Source of the DNA: Microbacteriaceae bacterium
GTDB taxonomy: Bacteria; Actinomycetota; Actinomycetes; Actinomycetales; Microbacteriaceae
Direction: 5' to 3'
Length of the DNA stretch: 64,000 nucleotides
Assembly (NCBI GenBank): GCA_003852775.1
Contig: RDDZ01000052.1
Location: 55,569 to 119,568 of the forward strand
The notes beneath the pieces are model-generated. The model was not told the DNA's origin and made no database searches. It saw only the letters and a program-made list of their open reading frames with translations. The translations under genes were made by a program, and so were the position numbers. Shown here in pieces: positions 50,648 through 61,729 of this stretch (the stretch's first letter is position 1; each line of letters starts with the position of its first letter).

Positions 50648-52147
50648 CTACGCCCCCGCCGGGCGCCCCGCCCGACGGCCGCCGCGACGCGGGTTGCCCT
50701 GCGGCGCCGCGCTCGACGAGCTGTAGACGGGGGCGCTGCCCGAGCGCGTGGCGCCCGAGCGTGCGCCGCCGCGCGACGACTGCCCGTGCGACTGCCCCTG
50801 CGCCGACGACTTCGCCGCCGGACGACCCGAGCGGTCGCGACGCGCGCCGCCGCGGGGCTGCTGCACGCCGTCCCGGGCTTCGCGCGCCGCGCGCTTGCGC
50901 TGCGCGTTTGCGCCCTGGCTGCGTCCGCCGCCGCCCTGCTGCTGGCGCGCGGGCTTCGGTGCCGGGGCCACGTACTCGGCGACCTCGCCGACGAGCGCGG
51001 CGACGACGGGGGCGTCCGCGGTCACGCGCTGCACGCTCGCCTCGATGCCGGCCTTGCGCATGAGCTGCGCCACGTCCTTCTCCTGCGCGGGCGTCACGAG
51101 GGTGACGACGTCGCCCTCGCTGCCGGCGCGCGCCGTGCGGCCCGAGCGGTGCAGGTACGCCTTGTGCTCGGCCGGCGGGTCGACGTGCACGACGAGCTCG
51201 ACGCCGTCGACGTGCACGCCGCGCGCCGCGACGTCGGTCGCGACGAGCACGCGCGCGTCGCCCGAGGCGAACGCGGCGAGGTTGCGGTCGCGCTGCGGCT
51301 GCGACAGATTGCCGTGCAGGTCGACCGCCGGGATGCCGGATGCCGTCAGTTGCTGTGCGAGGCGCTTGGCGTGGTGCTTGGTGCGCATGAACAGGATGCG
51401 GCGGCCGCGTCCCGAGGCGAGCGTGCGCACGAGGTCCTTCTTGGCATCCGCGTCGGGCGTGCCGAACACGTGGTGGGTCATCTTGACCGGCGGCTGGTCG
51501 ATCTCGTCGACCGAGTGCATGACGGGGTTCGCGAGGAAGCGCTTCACGAGCTTGTCCACGCCGTTGTCGAGCGTCGCCGAGAACAGCAGGCGCTGTCCGC
51601 CGGCGGGGGTCGCCGCGAGGATGCGCGTGACGCCGGGGAGGAATCCGAGGTCGGCCATGTGGTCGGCCTCGTCGATGACGGTGATCTCGATCGCGTCGAG
51701 GCGGACGAGCTTCTGGCCCATGAGGTCCTCGAGGCGACCGGGGCACGCGACGACGATGTCGACGCCGTCGCGCAGCGCCTGCGCCTGACGGTTCTGCGAG
51801 ACGCCGCCGAAGATCGTGGTGACGCGCAGGCCGTAGGCGTCGGCGAGCGGCTGGATGGTGTTCGTGATCTGGGTCGCGAGCTCCCGCGTGGGCGCGAGCA
51901 CGAGGCCGAGGGGGAGTCCGCTGCGGCGCGCGCCGCCGGCGAGCTTCGTGCCGAGGCGGGCCACGAGGGGCAGCGCGAAGGCGATCGTCTTGCCGGAGCC
52001 GGTGCGGCCGCGGCCGAGCACGTCGCGACCGGCGAGCGTGTCGGGCAGGGTGTCGACCTGGATCGGGAAGGCCTCGGTCTTGCCGTCGGCGGCGAGGACG
52101 GAGACGAGCGGAGCGGGCACGCCGAGCGTGCGGAAATCGGTGGTCAT
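50648..52147 (-). CDS. DEAD/DEAH-box RNA helicase (RhlE/CshA-like)
   Basis: 499 residues. Q-motif region FPIQVDTLP, motif I GRGRTGSGKT, Ia APTRELATQI, motif II VIDEADHMADLG, III LLFSATLD, V VATDVAARGVHV, VI HRSGRTARAG are all present. After residue ~390 a low-complexity, Arg/Gly/Ser/Gln-rich tail (RQQQGGGGRSQGANAQRKR) should bind RNA nonspecifically. Likely works in ribosome assembly or RNA turnover, especially in the cold. Confidence 0.93.
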   Translation of the reverse strand: MTTDFRTLGVPAPLVSVLAADGKTEAFPIQVDTLPDTLAGRDVLGRGRTGSGKTIAFALPLVARLGTKLAGGARRSGLPLGLVLAPTRELATQITNTIQPLADAYGLRVTTIFGGVSQNRQAQALRDGVDIVVACPGRLEDLMGQKLVRLDAIEITVIDEADHMADLGFLPGVTRILAATPAGGQRLLFSATLDNGVDKLVKRFLANPVMHSVDEIDQPPVKMTHHVFGTPDADAKKDLVRTLASGRGRRILFMRTKHHAKRLAQQLTASGIPAVDLHGNLSQPQRDRNLAAFASGDARVLVATDVAARGVHVDGVELVVHVDPPAEHKAYLHRSGRTARAGSEGDVVTLVTPAQEKDVAQLMRKAGIEASVQRVTADAPVVAALVGEVAEYVAPAPKPARQQQGGGGRSQGANAQRKRAAREARDGVQQPRGGARRDRSGRPAAKSSAQGQSHGQSSRGGARSGATRSGSAPVYSSSSAAPQGNPRRGGRRAGRPAGA

Positions 52148-52379
52148 GGGGTCTTTCAGGTGGTGCGCGAAGGCGCGGGATGGGCGAGCGTGCCGGACGG
52201 CACGTCGGGGTTCGCCGGGAAGAGATGTCAGCCACCAGGCACTCCGCGGATGCGGTGCGGGCGACGAGGGATGCGTTCACGACGCGGGCGCGGATGACGC
52301 GCCTCGGCAACCCTACAGGGGTTTCGATGTGTGACACGGCGTTCCGGGCGGATGTCCAGCCGTCGCTAGCCTCGGGGGC

Positions 52380-52877
52380 ATGACCTCTCCTCGCAGCCAG
52401 AGCAGCTACCAGGTCCGCTTCGAGTGGGGCGCGGACGGCGCCCGCGCGGTCGCCGAGGGCGCGCACGCGATCGTGTGGGTCGACGAGCTCGAGTCGGAGG
52501 CCGTGCCGCAGCTCGACGTGGAGGTCGTCGCCGGCGGGCTGCGCACCGCGGATGCCGTGGCGCGCTGGTCGCTCGAGCGCCAGGCCGAGCTCGGCGGGCG
52601 CTTCGTGGTGTCGGTCGTCGCGGCGGGCGCGCTTCAGGAGGACGGCTCGCTGCGCTTCGCCGTCGAGGACCTGCTCGGTGCGGGCGCGGTCATCGACGCG
52701 ATCGCCGAGCTCGGGATCGACCACCAGTCCCCGGAGGCCGCGGCGGCGGCATCCGCGTTCGCGGGACTGCGCAACGCGACGCGTCACCTCGTGTCGGCGT
52801 CGGTGTCGGCGCGGGAGCTCGGCGGCGTGCAGCTGGATGCGACGCCCGTGGACGAGGTGCGGCGGCTGAGCGCCTGA
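52380..52877 (+). CDS. Short 2-phosphosulfolactate phosphatase (ComB)-like protein
   Basis: 165 residues; leaderless start (TAGCCT plus 7 nt). YQVRFEWGADGARAVAEGAHAIVWVDEL matches the start of ComB, and GSLRFAVEDLLGAGAVIDAI plus SPEAAAAASAFAGLRNATRH match its second half. The central part of ComB (about 60-70 residues) is missing, so it is a shortened, probably divergent, member and may lack catalytic activity. No coenzyme M gene is nearby. Confidence 0.65.
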   Translation: MTSPRSQSSYQVRFEWGADGARAVAEGAHAIVWVDELESEAVPQLDVEVVAGGLRTADAVARWSLERQAELGGRFVVSVVAAGALQEDGSLRFAVEDLLGAGAVIDAIAELGIDHQSPEAAAAASAFAGLRNATRHLVSASVSARELGGVQLDATPVDEVRRLSA

Positions 52878-52930
52878 GCGGCTGAGGTCGACCCCCAGCG
52901 GCAAGCGGCACCCCGGCGTAGCCTCGAGCC

Positions 52931-53239
52931 ATGTTCCAGGCGAAGCTCGGCGATCAGGTGATCGCGCAGGCCGACGAGGCCGACGTCATCCACATCGAGG
53001 GGAACGTCTACTTCCCTCCGTCGTCGGTCGCCGAGGGGGTGCTGCGCGACAGCCCCACCCCCTACACGTGCCCGTGGAAGGGCGCGTGCCAGTACTTCAG
53101 CGTGCGCGACGGCGAGCACTGGCTCACCGACCGCGCGTGGTCGTACCCGCAGCCGTACCCGACCGCGATCGAGAAGGTCGGTCGCGACTTCAGCGGCTAC
53201 GTCGCCTTCTGGAAGGACGTGCAGGTCTCCGAGGCCTGA
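52931..53239 (+). CDS. DUF427 family protein
   Basis: 102 residues. GNVYFPPSSVAEGVLRDSPT, TPYTCPWKGACQYFSV and AWSYPQPYPTAIEKVGRDFSGYVAF are diagnostic for DUF427, a small beta-tent protein of unknown function with a conserved Cys in CPWKG. Leaderless start (TAGCCT plus 6 nt). Confidence 0.93.
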   Translation: MFQAKLGDQVIAQADEADVIHIEGNVYFPPSSVAEGVLRDSPTPYTCPWKGACQYFSVRDGEHWLTDRAWSYPQPYPTAIEKVGRDFSGYVAFWKDVQVSEA

Positions 53240-53254
53240 GCCCGGCGGCGCAGG

Positions 53255-53848
53255 TCAGGCCGTGGCGGCCTGACGCGCCCGGGCGCGGTGCGCCCGCACC
53301 TTCGCGCGGTTGCCGCATCGCTGCATCGAGCACCAGCGGCGGCTGTTGGTGCGCGACTCGTCGCGGTAGACGATGCGGCAGTCGTCGGCGGCGCAGCGGC
53401 GGATGCGCCCCTCCGGCTCCCCGAGCGCCGCGATCGCGTCGCGCGCGATGGCCGAGAGCGCCTGCGCGGGACGGATGCGGCCCGTGCCCGCCTGGCGTCG
53501 TCCGCCGGGCAGGGCGGGTGGGATGTCGGGCGTCGCGGCGAAGAGGTTGAGGGTGTCGACGTCGTCGGCCGCGAACGCGCCGCCGTCGGCCGCCGCCGCG
53601 TAGAGGCGGGCGAGGGCGCCGCGCAGGATGAGGGCGTCCGCGAGGTCGCGCTCGGTCACATCGTCGGCGCGGAGGCTTGGCACGCGCTCCGCGAGCCAGG
53701 TGCCGAGGTCTGCGGGTGCGTGGAGGCGCTCGCCGAGGTCGGGGGCGCCGCCGACGGGCCCCGTGGAGGCGAAGTCGAGGCTCTCGGCGCCGGCGTCGAA
53801 GTACCACGCGTCGCCGTCAGGGGTCGGGATCCACTGGCCGGTGCTCAC
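53255..53848 (-). CDS. CGNR zinc-finger transcriptional regulator (ABATE domain)
   Basis: 197 residues, GTG start. The N-terminal ABATE domain (YFDAGAESLDFASTG, later ADALILRGALARLYAAAADG) is followed by a C-terminal CGNR zinc finger: IRRCAADDCRIVYRDESRTN and RRWCSMQRCGNRAKVRAHRA. Predicted stress-type regulator with DNA-binding finger. Target unknown; convergent with the DUF427 gene. Confidence 0.9.
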   Translation of the reverse strand: MSTGQWIPTPDGDAWYFDAGAESLDFASTGPVGGAPDLGERLHAPADLGTWLAERVPSLRADDVTERDLADALILRGALARLYAAAADGGAFAADDVDTLNLFAATPDIPPALPGGRRQAGTGRIRPAQALSAIARDAIAALGEPEGRIRRCAADDCRIVYRDESRTNSRRWCSMQRCGNRAKVRAHRARARQAATA

Positions 53849-53865
53849 GTAACCAGCATCTCAGG

Positions 53866-54324
53866 TTAGGAACGGCGCATCGTGCGCCGCAGGCGCGCGG
53901 CCCGCAGCTGCCACGTCCCCCACAGGGCGAGCCACACGAGCGGCGTGAGCACTCCTGCCGACACGTCGAGGCGGTCGCGGTAGAGGGTCGTGCCGTCGGG
54001 GAGCGCGCTCACCGCCATGCGGTGGCGCCACGAGGTGACGACGGCGAGCGGGCCCGCGAGGGGGCGGCCGGCGTCCTCGAGGATGCGCGCGCCGCCGCGC
54101 TGCCGCGTGCGGATCGCGATGAGCTGGCGCCCGACGGGCACGAGCCCCAGGAGGCGCAGCCCCACGACGACCTCGTCGCCGGGGCTCCAGCGGTCGGGGA
54201 GCGCGTCCTCCGTGTGCAGCGTCAGGAACGGGGCATAGGTGCGCGCGAGCGCGGCCGGCGAGGTGATCGCGTCCCACGCGGCCGCTGGCGAGCAGGGGGC
54301 CGTGAACCGGAGCTGCACCCTCAT
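53866..54324 (-). CDS. SRPBCC-fold protein with C-terminal membrane segment
   Basis: 152 residues from ATG at 54324, overlapping the SprT stop by ATGA (the track start at 54525 is shadow). MRVQLRFTAPCSPAAAWDAI, then SPGDEVVVGLRLLGLVPVGR and SWRHRMAVSALPDGTTLYRDRL follow the START/SRPBCC pattern. The end (LTPLVWLALWGTWQLRAARL) is hydrophobic and could touch the membrane. Ligand unknown. Confidence 0.72.
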   Translation of the reverse strand: MRVQLRFTAPCSPAAAWDAITSPAALARTYAPFLTLHTEDALPDRWSPGDEVVVGLRLLGLVPVGRQLIAIRTRQRGGARILEDAGRPLAGPLAVVTSWRHRMAVSALPDGTTLYRDRLDVSAGVLTPLVWLALWGTWQLRAARLRRTMRRS

Positions 54325-54767
54325 CGCTTCGCCCACTCGATCCTGAAGGCGGGGTCGAAGCGCCGCGAGCAGACCCCGCACGAGTTGGGGCGGGTGGGCC
54401 TGCGGTAGCGGTAGCTCACGTGGCCGTTGGGGCACGTGCCGACCCATGGCGCGAGCTCGTTCGGCACGGGGCCGTCGTGCGTGCGCCCGCCCACGTAGCC
54501 GAGCTCGGCGGCCACCGCGCGCCACTTCGGCCCGTGGCCGGCCTTCTGCCCCGCGATCGCGTGCGCCACCTCGTGCAGCAGCACCTGGTGGATGTCGTCG
54601 TCCTCCGAGAGCAGTGCGATGTGACGCGAGACCGAGATGCGCTTCTTCGTGTAGTTGCAGAGGCCGGCGCGCGTGCGGGCGTGGTCGAACGCGAACGTCC
54701 AGCTCGGGTCGAGGTGCAGGCGGATGAGCGCGTCGGCCCAGGTGCGCACGCGCGCGAGGTCGGCCAT
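54321..54767 (-). CDS. SprT-like zinc metalloprotease domain protein
   Basis: 148 residues. The metal site is HEVAHAIAGQKAGHGPKW (HEXXH plus third His). The C-terminal zinc ribbon CPNGHVSYRYRRPTRPNSCGVC is intact. SprT/Spartan relatives cleave DNA-protein crosslinks in eukaryotes; the bacterial role is less certain. Starts 4 bp after the sugar dehydrogenase gene on the same strand, so the three genes 55917-53866 probably form an operon. Confidence 0.9.
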   Translation of the reverse strand: MADLARVRTWADALIRLHLDPSWTFAFDHARTRAGLCNYTKKRISVSRHIALLSEDDDIHQVLLHEVAHAIAGQKAGHGPKWRAVAAELGYVGGRTHDGPVPNELAPWVGTCPNGHVSYRYRRPTRPNSCGVCSRRFDPAFRIEWAKR

Positions 54768-54771
54768 CCGC

Positions 54772-55917
54772 TCAGCCCTCCCGCAGCTCGACGAGACGCA
54801 CCGAGTAGATGCGGTCGTCGCCCGGTCGGGGCGACCCGCGCCCGTCGGTGTTGTTCGTCACGAACCACAGGGTGCCGTCGGCGGCGGGCAGCACCTCGCG
54901 GATGCGGCCGAACTCCCCCGTGAACCACGCGACGGCGTCGAGGCGGCCGTCCGCCATCGGGTAGAGCGCCCACACGCGCTCGCCGCGGAGCCCCGCGAGG
55001 AAGAACGTGCCGTCGACGTAGGCGAGCGCGCTCGGGCTCGCCTCGGACGTGCGCCACTGCGCGACCGGGTCGACGTAGCCCTCGACGCCCGCCGCGCCCT
55101 CGACCTCGGGCCAGCCGTAGTTCGCGCCCGGCTCGATGCGGTTGACCTCGTCCCACGTGTTCTGGCCGAACTCGGCGGCGTAGAGCTGCCCGGCGTCGTC
55201 CCACGCGAGGCCCTGCGGGTTGCGGTGCCCGAGCGAGTACACGAGCGACCCCGGGTCGGGGTTGTCGTCCGGCACCTCGCCGTCGGGCGTCATCCGCAGG
55301 ATCTTGCCGCCGAGGCTGCGCGGGTCCTGCGCGCTCCCGGGCGCGCCCGCATCCCCCGCGGTCGCGTAGAGCATGCCGTCGGGGCCGAAGGCGATGCGCC
55401 CGCCGTTGTGGTTGCCGGCCTTCGGGATGCCCGTGAGCACGGGCTCGGGCGCGCCGAGCGCGAGATCGGTGCCGAGCGCCATGCGCACGATGCGGTTGTC
55501 GGAGGCCGAGGTGAGGTAGGCGTAGAGCCAGCGCCCCGACGCGTCCTCGAGGAGCGCGAGGCCGAGCAGACCGCCCTCGCCCCCGTGGGCGACGCCCGGA
55601 ACCGTGCCGATCGGGCGGAGCGCGCCGTCGGCGCCGAGGTGCTGCACGACGCCCGTGTCGCGCTCGCTCACGAGGGCCTCGCCGGGCACCTCCGACTCGG
55701 GCAGCAGCACGACCGACCACGGACTCGTGAGCCCCGTCGCGACCTCCGCGGGATCGCCCGCGGGCTGCACGGGGCCGCGCCCGCCTGCCGGCGGAGGCGC
55801 GGGTGCTGCGGTGCCCGGGGCGCCGCCCGGGTCGGCCGGCGGGGCGACGCACCCCGCGAGCAGCGCGGCGAGGGCGAGCGCTGCGGCGGCGGGGATGCGA
55901 TGGGCCATGGACTCCAT
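54772..55917 (-). CDS. PQQ-dependent sugar dehydrogenase lipoprotein (soluble GDH-B/Asd type)
   Basis: 381 residues; ATG at 55917, with ATG 55908 also possible. Lipobox LAALLAGCVAP shows membrane attachment. The six-bladed propeller has GLTSPWSVVLLPESE, GGLLGLALLEDA, KAGNHNGGRIAFGPDGMLYA with the active-site H-N-G-G, SLGHRNPQGLAWDDAG and EFGQNTWDEVNRIEPGANYG. These match aldose sugar dehydrogenases. Cofactor PQQ would have to be supplied; no pqq genes are in the window. Confidence 0.9.
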   Translation of the reverse strand: MESMAHRIPAAAALALAALLAGCVAPPADPGGAPGTAAPAPPPAGGRGPVQPAGDPAEVATGLTSPWSVVLLPESEVPGEALVSERDTGVVQHLGADGALRPIGTVPGVAHGGEGGLLGLALLEDASGRWLYAYLTSASDNRIVRMALGTDLALGAPEPVLTGIPKAGNHNGGRIAFGPDGMLYATAGDAGAPGSAQDPRSLGGKILRMTPDGEVPDDNPDPGSLVYSLGHRNPQGLAWDDAGQLYAAEFGQNTWDEVNRIEPGANYGWPEVEGAAGVEGYVDPVAQWRTSEASPSALAYVDGTFFLAGLRGERVWALYPMADGRLDAVAWFTGEFGRIREVLPAADGTLWFVTNNTDGRGSPRPGDDRIYSVRLVELREG

Positions 55918-55950
55918 TCCAGCACCGGCGGGCGACGTGCGCCCGGCCTC

Positions 55951-56808
55951 TCAGCGCTTCGGGGGGATCTGGACGACGCCGCGGCCCGGGGGAGGAGAGG
56001 CCACCGCCGTCGCGTCCGTCACGACGGGCGCCCCCGCGACCCAGTCGCGCAGGGCCGACCCGTGCACGAGCTGGGCCGGATGCGGTCCGCCCGCGAGCAG
56101 GCGCGGCATCCACTCGAGCGGCAGCTCGGAGGGCGAGGCCGCGAGCACGAAGTTGCCGAAGCGGCGCCCCTTGATCACCTGCGCCTCGCCGAGCACCGCG
56201 ACGTCGGCGAACACCATGCCGAGCGTCGCCGCCTGCCCGCGCGCGAACGCCGCACCCTGGCCGTCGGCGATGTTCGCGAGCAGCACCCCGTCGGGGGAGA
56301 GGAACGCCGCGCACTCCGTGTAGAACTCCACGCTCGTCACGTGGGCGGGTGTGCGCGCCCCCGAGAAGACGTCGACGACAAGCAGGTCGACCTGGCCGCG
56401 CAGGCCGTTCGGCAGCCGTCCGAGCACCTCGCGCGCGTCGCCGTAGCGCACGCGGATGGAGGCGCCGCGCGGCAGGGGCAGCTGCTCGCGCACGAGCTCG
56501 ACGAGCGCGGGCTCGAGCTCCACGACCTGCTGGCGCGAGCCGGGCCGGGTCGTCGCGATGTAGCGCGGGATCGTGAGGGCTCCCGCCCCGAGGTGCAGCG
56601 CCGTGATGGGCTCGCCGGGCTCGCGCAGCTCGTCGATCACGTGGCCCATGCGCGCGATGTACTCGTAGAAGAGGTGCGTGGGGTCGGCGAGATCGACGTG
56701 CGACTGCGGTGTCCCGTCGACGACGAGCTCGAAGCCGCCCGTGAGCCGGTCGGGCCGCACCTCGGCCCGCATCCCGTTCGACAGTCGTGCGCTCGGCAGC
56801 TCCTCCAC
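55951..56808 (-). CDS. Spermidine synthase-like methyltransferase-fold protein
   Basis: 285 residues from GTG at 56808, chosen because GGGGAGG lies 8 nt upstream. LHLGAGALTIPRYIATTRPG, QVVELEPALVELVREQLPLP, VRYGDAREVLGRLP and VDLLVVDVFSGARTPAHVTS trace the Rossmann fold of polyamine synthases. The usual GGGDG loop is LGAGAL, and the N-terminal beta domain is short. Many such actinobacterial proteins are annotated spermidine synthases without proof; the real reaction is open. Confidence 0.82.
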   Translation of the reverse strand: MEELPSARLSNGMRAEVRPDRLTGGFELVVDGTPQSHVDLADPTHLFYEYIARMGHVIDELREPGEPITALHLGAGALTIPRYIATTRPGSRQQVVELEPALVELVREQLPLPRGASIRVRYGDAREVLGRLPNGLRGQVDLLVVDVFSGARTPAHVTSVEFYTECAAFLSPDGVLLANIADGQGAAFARGQAATLGMVFADVAVLGEAQVIKGRRFGNFVLAASPSELPLEWMPRLLAGGPHPAQLVHGSALRDWVAGAPVVTDATAVASPPPGRGVVQIPPKR

Positions 56809-56954
56809 GCGTCCATCCTCCCCCACCCGTCGCCGCGCCTCACGTGCTCCCGACCACGGATGCGGGGGATGACCCCACCGGATCCGGGGGCCATCCGCAT
56901 GCCGCAGCCCGTCGCGTCGCGCCAGGCTGGAGGCACATCGGAAGGAGAAACCCC

Positions 56955-57674
56955 ATGACCACCACCCCCCGCCGCGCGCTCGCCGCGGTCGCCGCCCTCG
57001 CCGTGGCAGGCGCCGCGCTCGCCGGATGCGCCCGGATCCCCGCGTCGGGTCCGCGCGTGACCGAGGAGCACGCCGTGTCGGACGAGGTGCACGCCCTGCG
57101 GCTCGAGAACTCGGGAGACGTCGTCGTCGAGCTCGGCGACGAACCCGGCCTCACCGTCCGCGCCCCCCGCGCGACCATGGACCGCCTGACCGTCGAGGAG
57201 GAGGGCGGCACGCTCGTGCTCGGCATTCGCGGGTCCGGCGCCTGGTCGGGTCGCGTCGACTACACGCTCACCGTCCGCTCGTTCGACGAGCTCGAGATCG
57301 AGGGCTCCGGCGACGTGCGCGCCGACTTCTCGAAGGCCGACGCCGTCACGATCGAGATCGACGGCTCGGGCGACGTGAAGGCCGAGAACATCGACGCCGA
57401 GGGCGTCGTCGTGGAGATCGAGGGATCGGGCGACGTGCGGCTGAGCGGCCGCGCCGACCGCGGCGAGTACCGCATCGAGGGCTCGGGCGACATCCGCGCC
57501 GAGGGCCTCGAGGTGCGCGACGTCGAGGCGCACGTCGCGGGTTCCGGCGACATCCGCGTCCACGCGACCGACACCGCGGACGCCCGCATCGACGGCTCGG
57601 GCACGGTCGTGATCACGGGCCCCGCACGCGTGACGCAGGAGGTCAACGGCTCGGGAGACGTCGTCACCGACTGA
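56955..57674 (+). CDS. GIN-domain (DUF2807) lipoprotein
   Basis: 239 residues, ATG with GAAGGAG upstream. Lipobox AGAALAGCARI. The body is a right-handed beta-helix-like GIN domain with repeated E-(I/G)-x-GSGDV turns: IEGSGDVRAD, IDGSGDVKAE, IEGSGDVRLS, IEGSGDIRAE, VAGSGDIRVH, IDGSGTVVI, VNGSGDVVTD. GIN proteins sit at the cell envelope and have no proven function. Followed by the long non-coding region before rpoB. Confidence 0.92.
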   Translation: MTTTPRRALAAVAALAVAGAALAGCARIPASGPRVTEEHAVSDEVHALRLENSGDVVVELGDEPGLTVRAPRATMDRLTVEEEGGTLVLGIRGSGAWSGRVDYTLTVRSFDELEIEGSGDVRADFSKADAVTIEIDGSGDVKAENIDAEGVVVEIEGSGDVRLSGRADRGEYRIEGSGDIRAEGLEVRDVEAHVAGSGDIRVHATDTADARIDGSGTVVITGPARVTQEVNGSGDVVTD

Positions 57675-57786
57675 GCCGGCGCCCGTTCGTGTCCGGCCCG
57701 GGTGATGGCGCCGACCCCCCGACCACCGCCGAGCCACCACCGAGTCAAGCCGCCGGATCCGACCGATCCGGATCACGCCATCGAAC

Positions 57787-57850
57787 CGGGCGGAGACGTC
57801 AACATGCGGCGGGAGTACATGCTCCCGCCGCATGCGTGCGTCTCCGCCCG
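57787..57850. terminator. Large nested hairpin, probable terminator of the GIN lipoprotein gene
   Basis: Inner stem CATGCGGCGGGAG/CTCCCGCCGCATG (13 bp, loop TACATG), symmetric 4-nt internal loop, then outer stem CGGGCGGAGACG/CGTCTCCGCCCG (12 bp). No T-tract follows, so it would be a non-canonical terminator or a barrier insulating rpoB. Confidence 0.6.
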
Positions 57851-57853
57851 ATT

Positions 57854-57892
57854 GCGCGGTTTCCCCCGCCGACAGCGCGGTTTCCCCCGCCG
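57854..57892. repeat. Two exact 18-bp direct repeats
   Basis: GCGCGGTTTCCCCCGCCG occurs twice, separated by ACA (period 21). Located 110 bp upstream of the rpoB -35. Could be regulator sites or a simple duplication. Confidence 0.85.
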
Positions 57893-58003
57893 CTCACGCG
57901 GCTGCCGGGCCGCGGGCTCACGCGGTACAGGGGCGCTCGGAGCGGCGGATGCGGGCCGAGCGCGCGTTTATAGACCCGTCCGAAAAGAAAGTCAAGGAAT
58001 AGA

Positions 58004-58033
58004 TGGACACGGCGCGTCGTTGCGACCTATAGT
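58004..58033 (+). promoter_or_regulatory. rpoB promoter
   Basis: TGGACA and TATAGT are separated by 18 nt, a good sigma-A (housekeeping) match for such GC-rich DNA. Predicted transcript start near 58040, giving a leader of about 160 nt before rpoB. Confidence 0.75.
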
Positions 58034-58165
58034 TGTTCTTTGCGCTCCCCCTATCACCCTGCCCTCATATTGCGGTCGGCCGGTGTGTGCCCGGAGACGG
58101 ATCCCGAAAATGGCGGCGGGATGTCCACGTCCGGCTCGAGCGCCTCCTCACTGACCGACACCAAT

Positions 58166-58183
58166 TGAGACCGACGGGTCTCA
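58166..58183 (+). promoter_or_regulatory. Leader hairpin just before the rpoB SD
   Basis: TGAGACC and GGTCTCA form a 7-bp perfect stem with loop GACG, ending 1 nt before GGAGG. It could affect rpoB translation or mRNA stability. Confidence 0.5.
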
Positions 58184-58199
58184 CGGAGGTTGTTTTCCT

Positions 58200-61679
<3,480 letters not shown>

Positions 61680-61729
61680 TCCGGGCCCCACAGGATTCGT
61701 AGAGAAAAGAAGCGAGAGAGAACACACAC

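Larger units (their letters stand above)
57675..58199. other. 525-bp non-coding region upstream of rpoB
   Basis: Contains, in order, a large nested hairpin (57787-57850), two 18-bp direct repeats (57854-57892), a consensus-like promoter (58004-58033) and a small hairpin before the rpoB SD (58166-58183). No ORF with gene-like codon bias was seen. An AT-richer stretch around 57965-58035 (TTTATAGACCC, GAAAAGAAAGTC) marks the promoter zone. A second possible -10, TATAGA at 57969, has no -35. Confidence 0.8.

Noticed and set aside
57001-57674. Repeated GSGD-encoding DNA in the GIN lipoprotein gene considered as a DNA repeat element
   Set aside because: The repetition follows the beta-helix protein repeat; the DNA copies are diverged.
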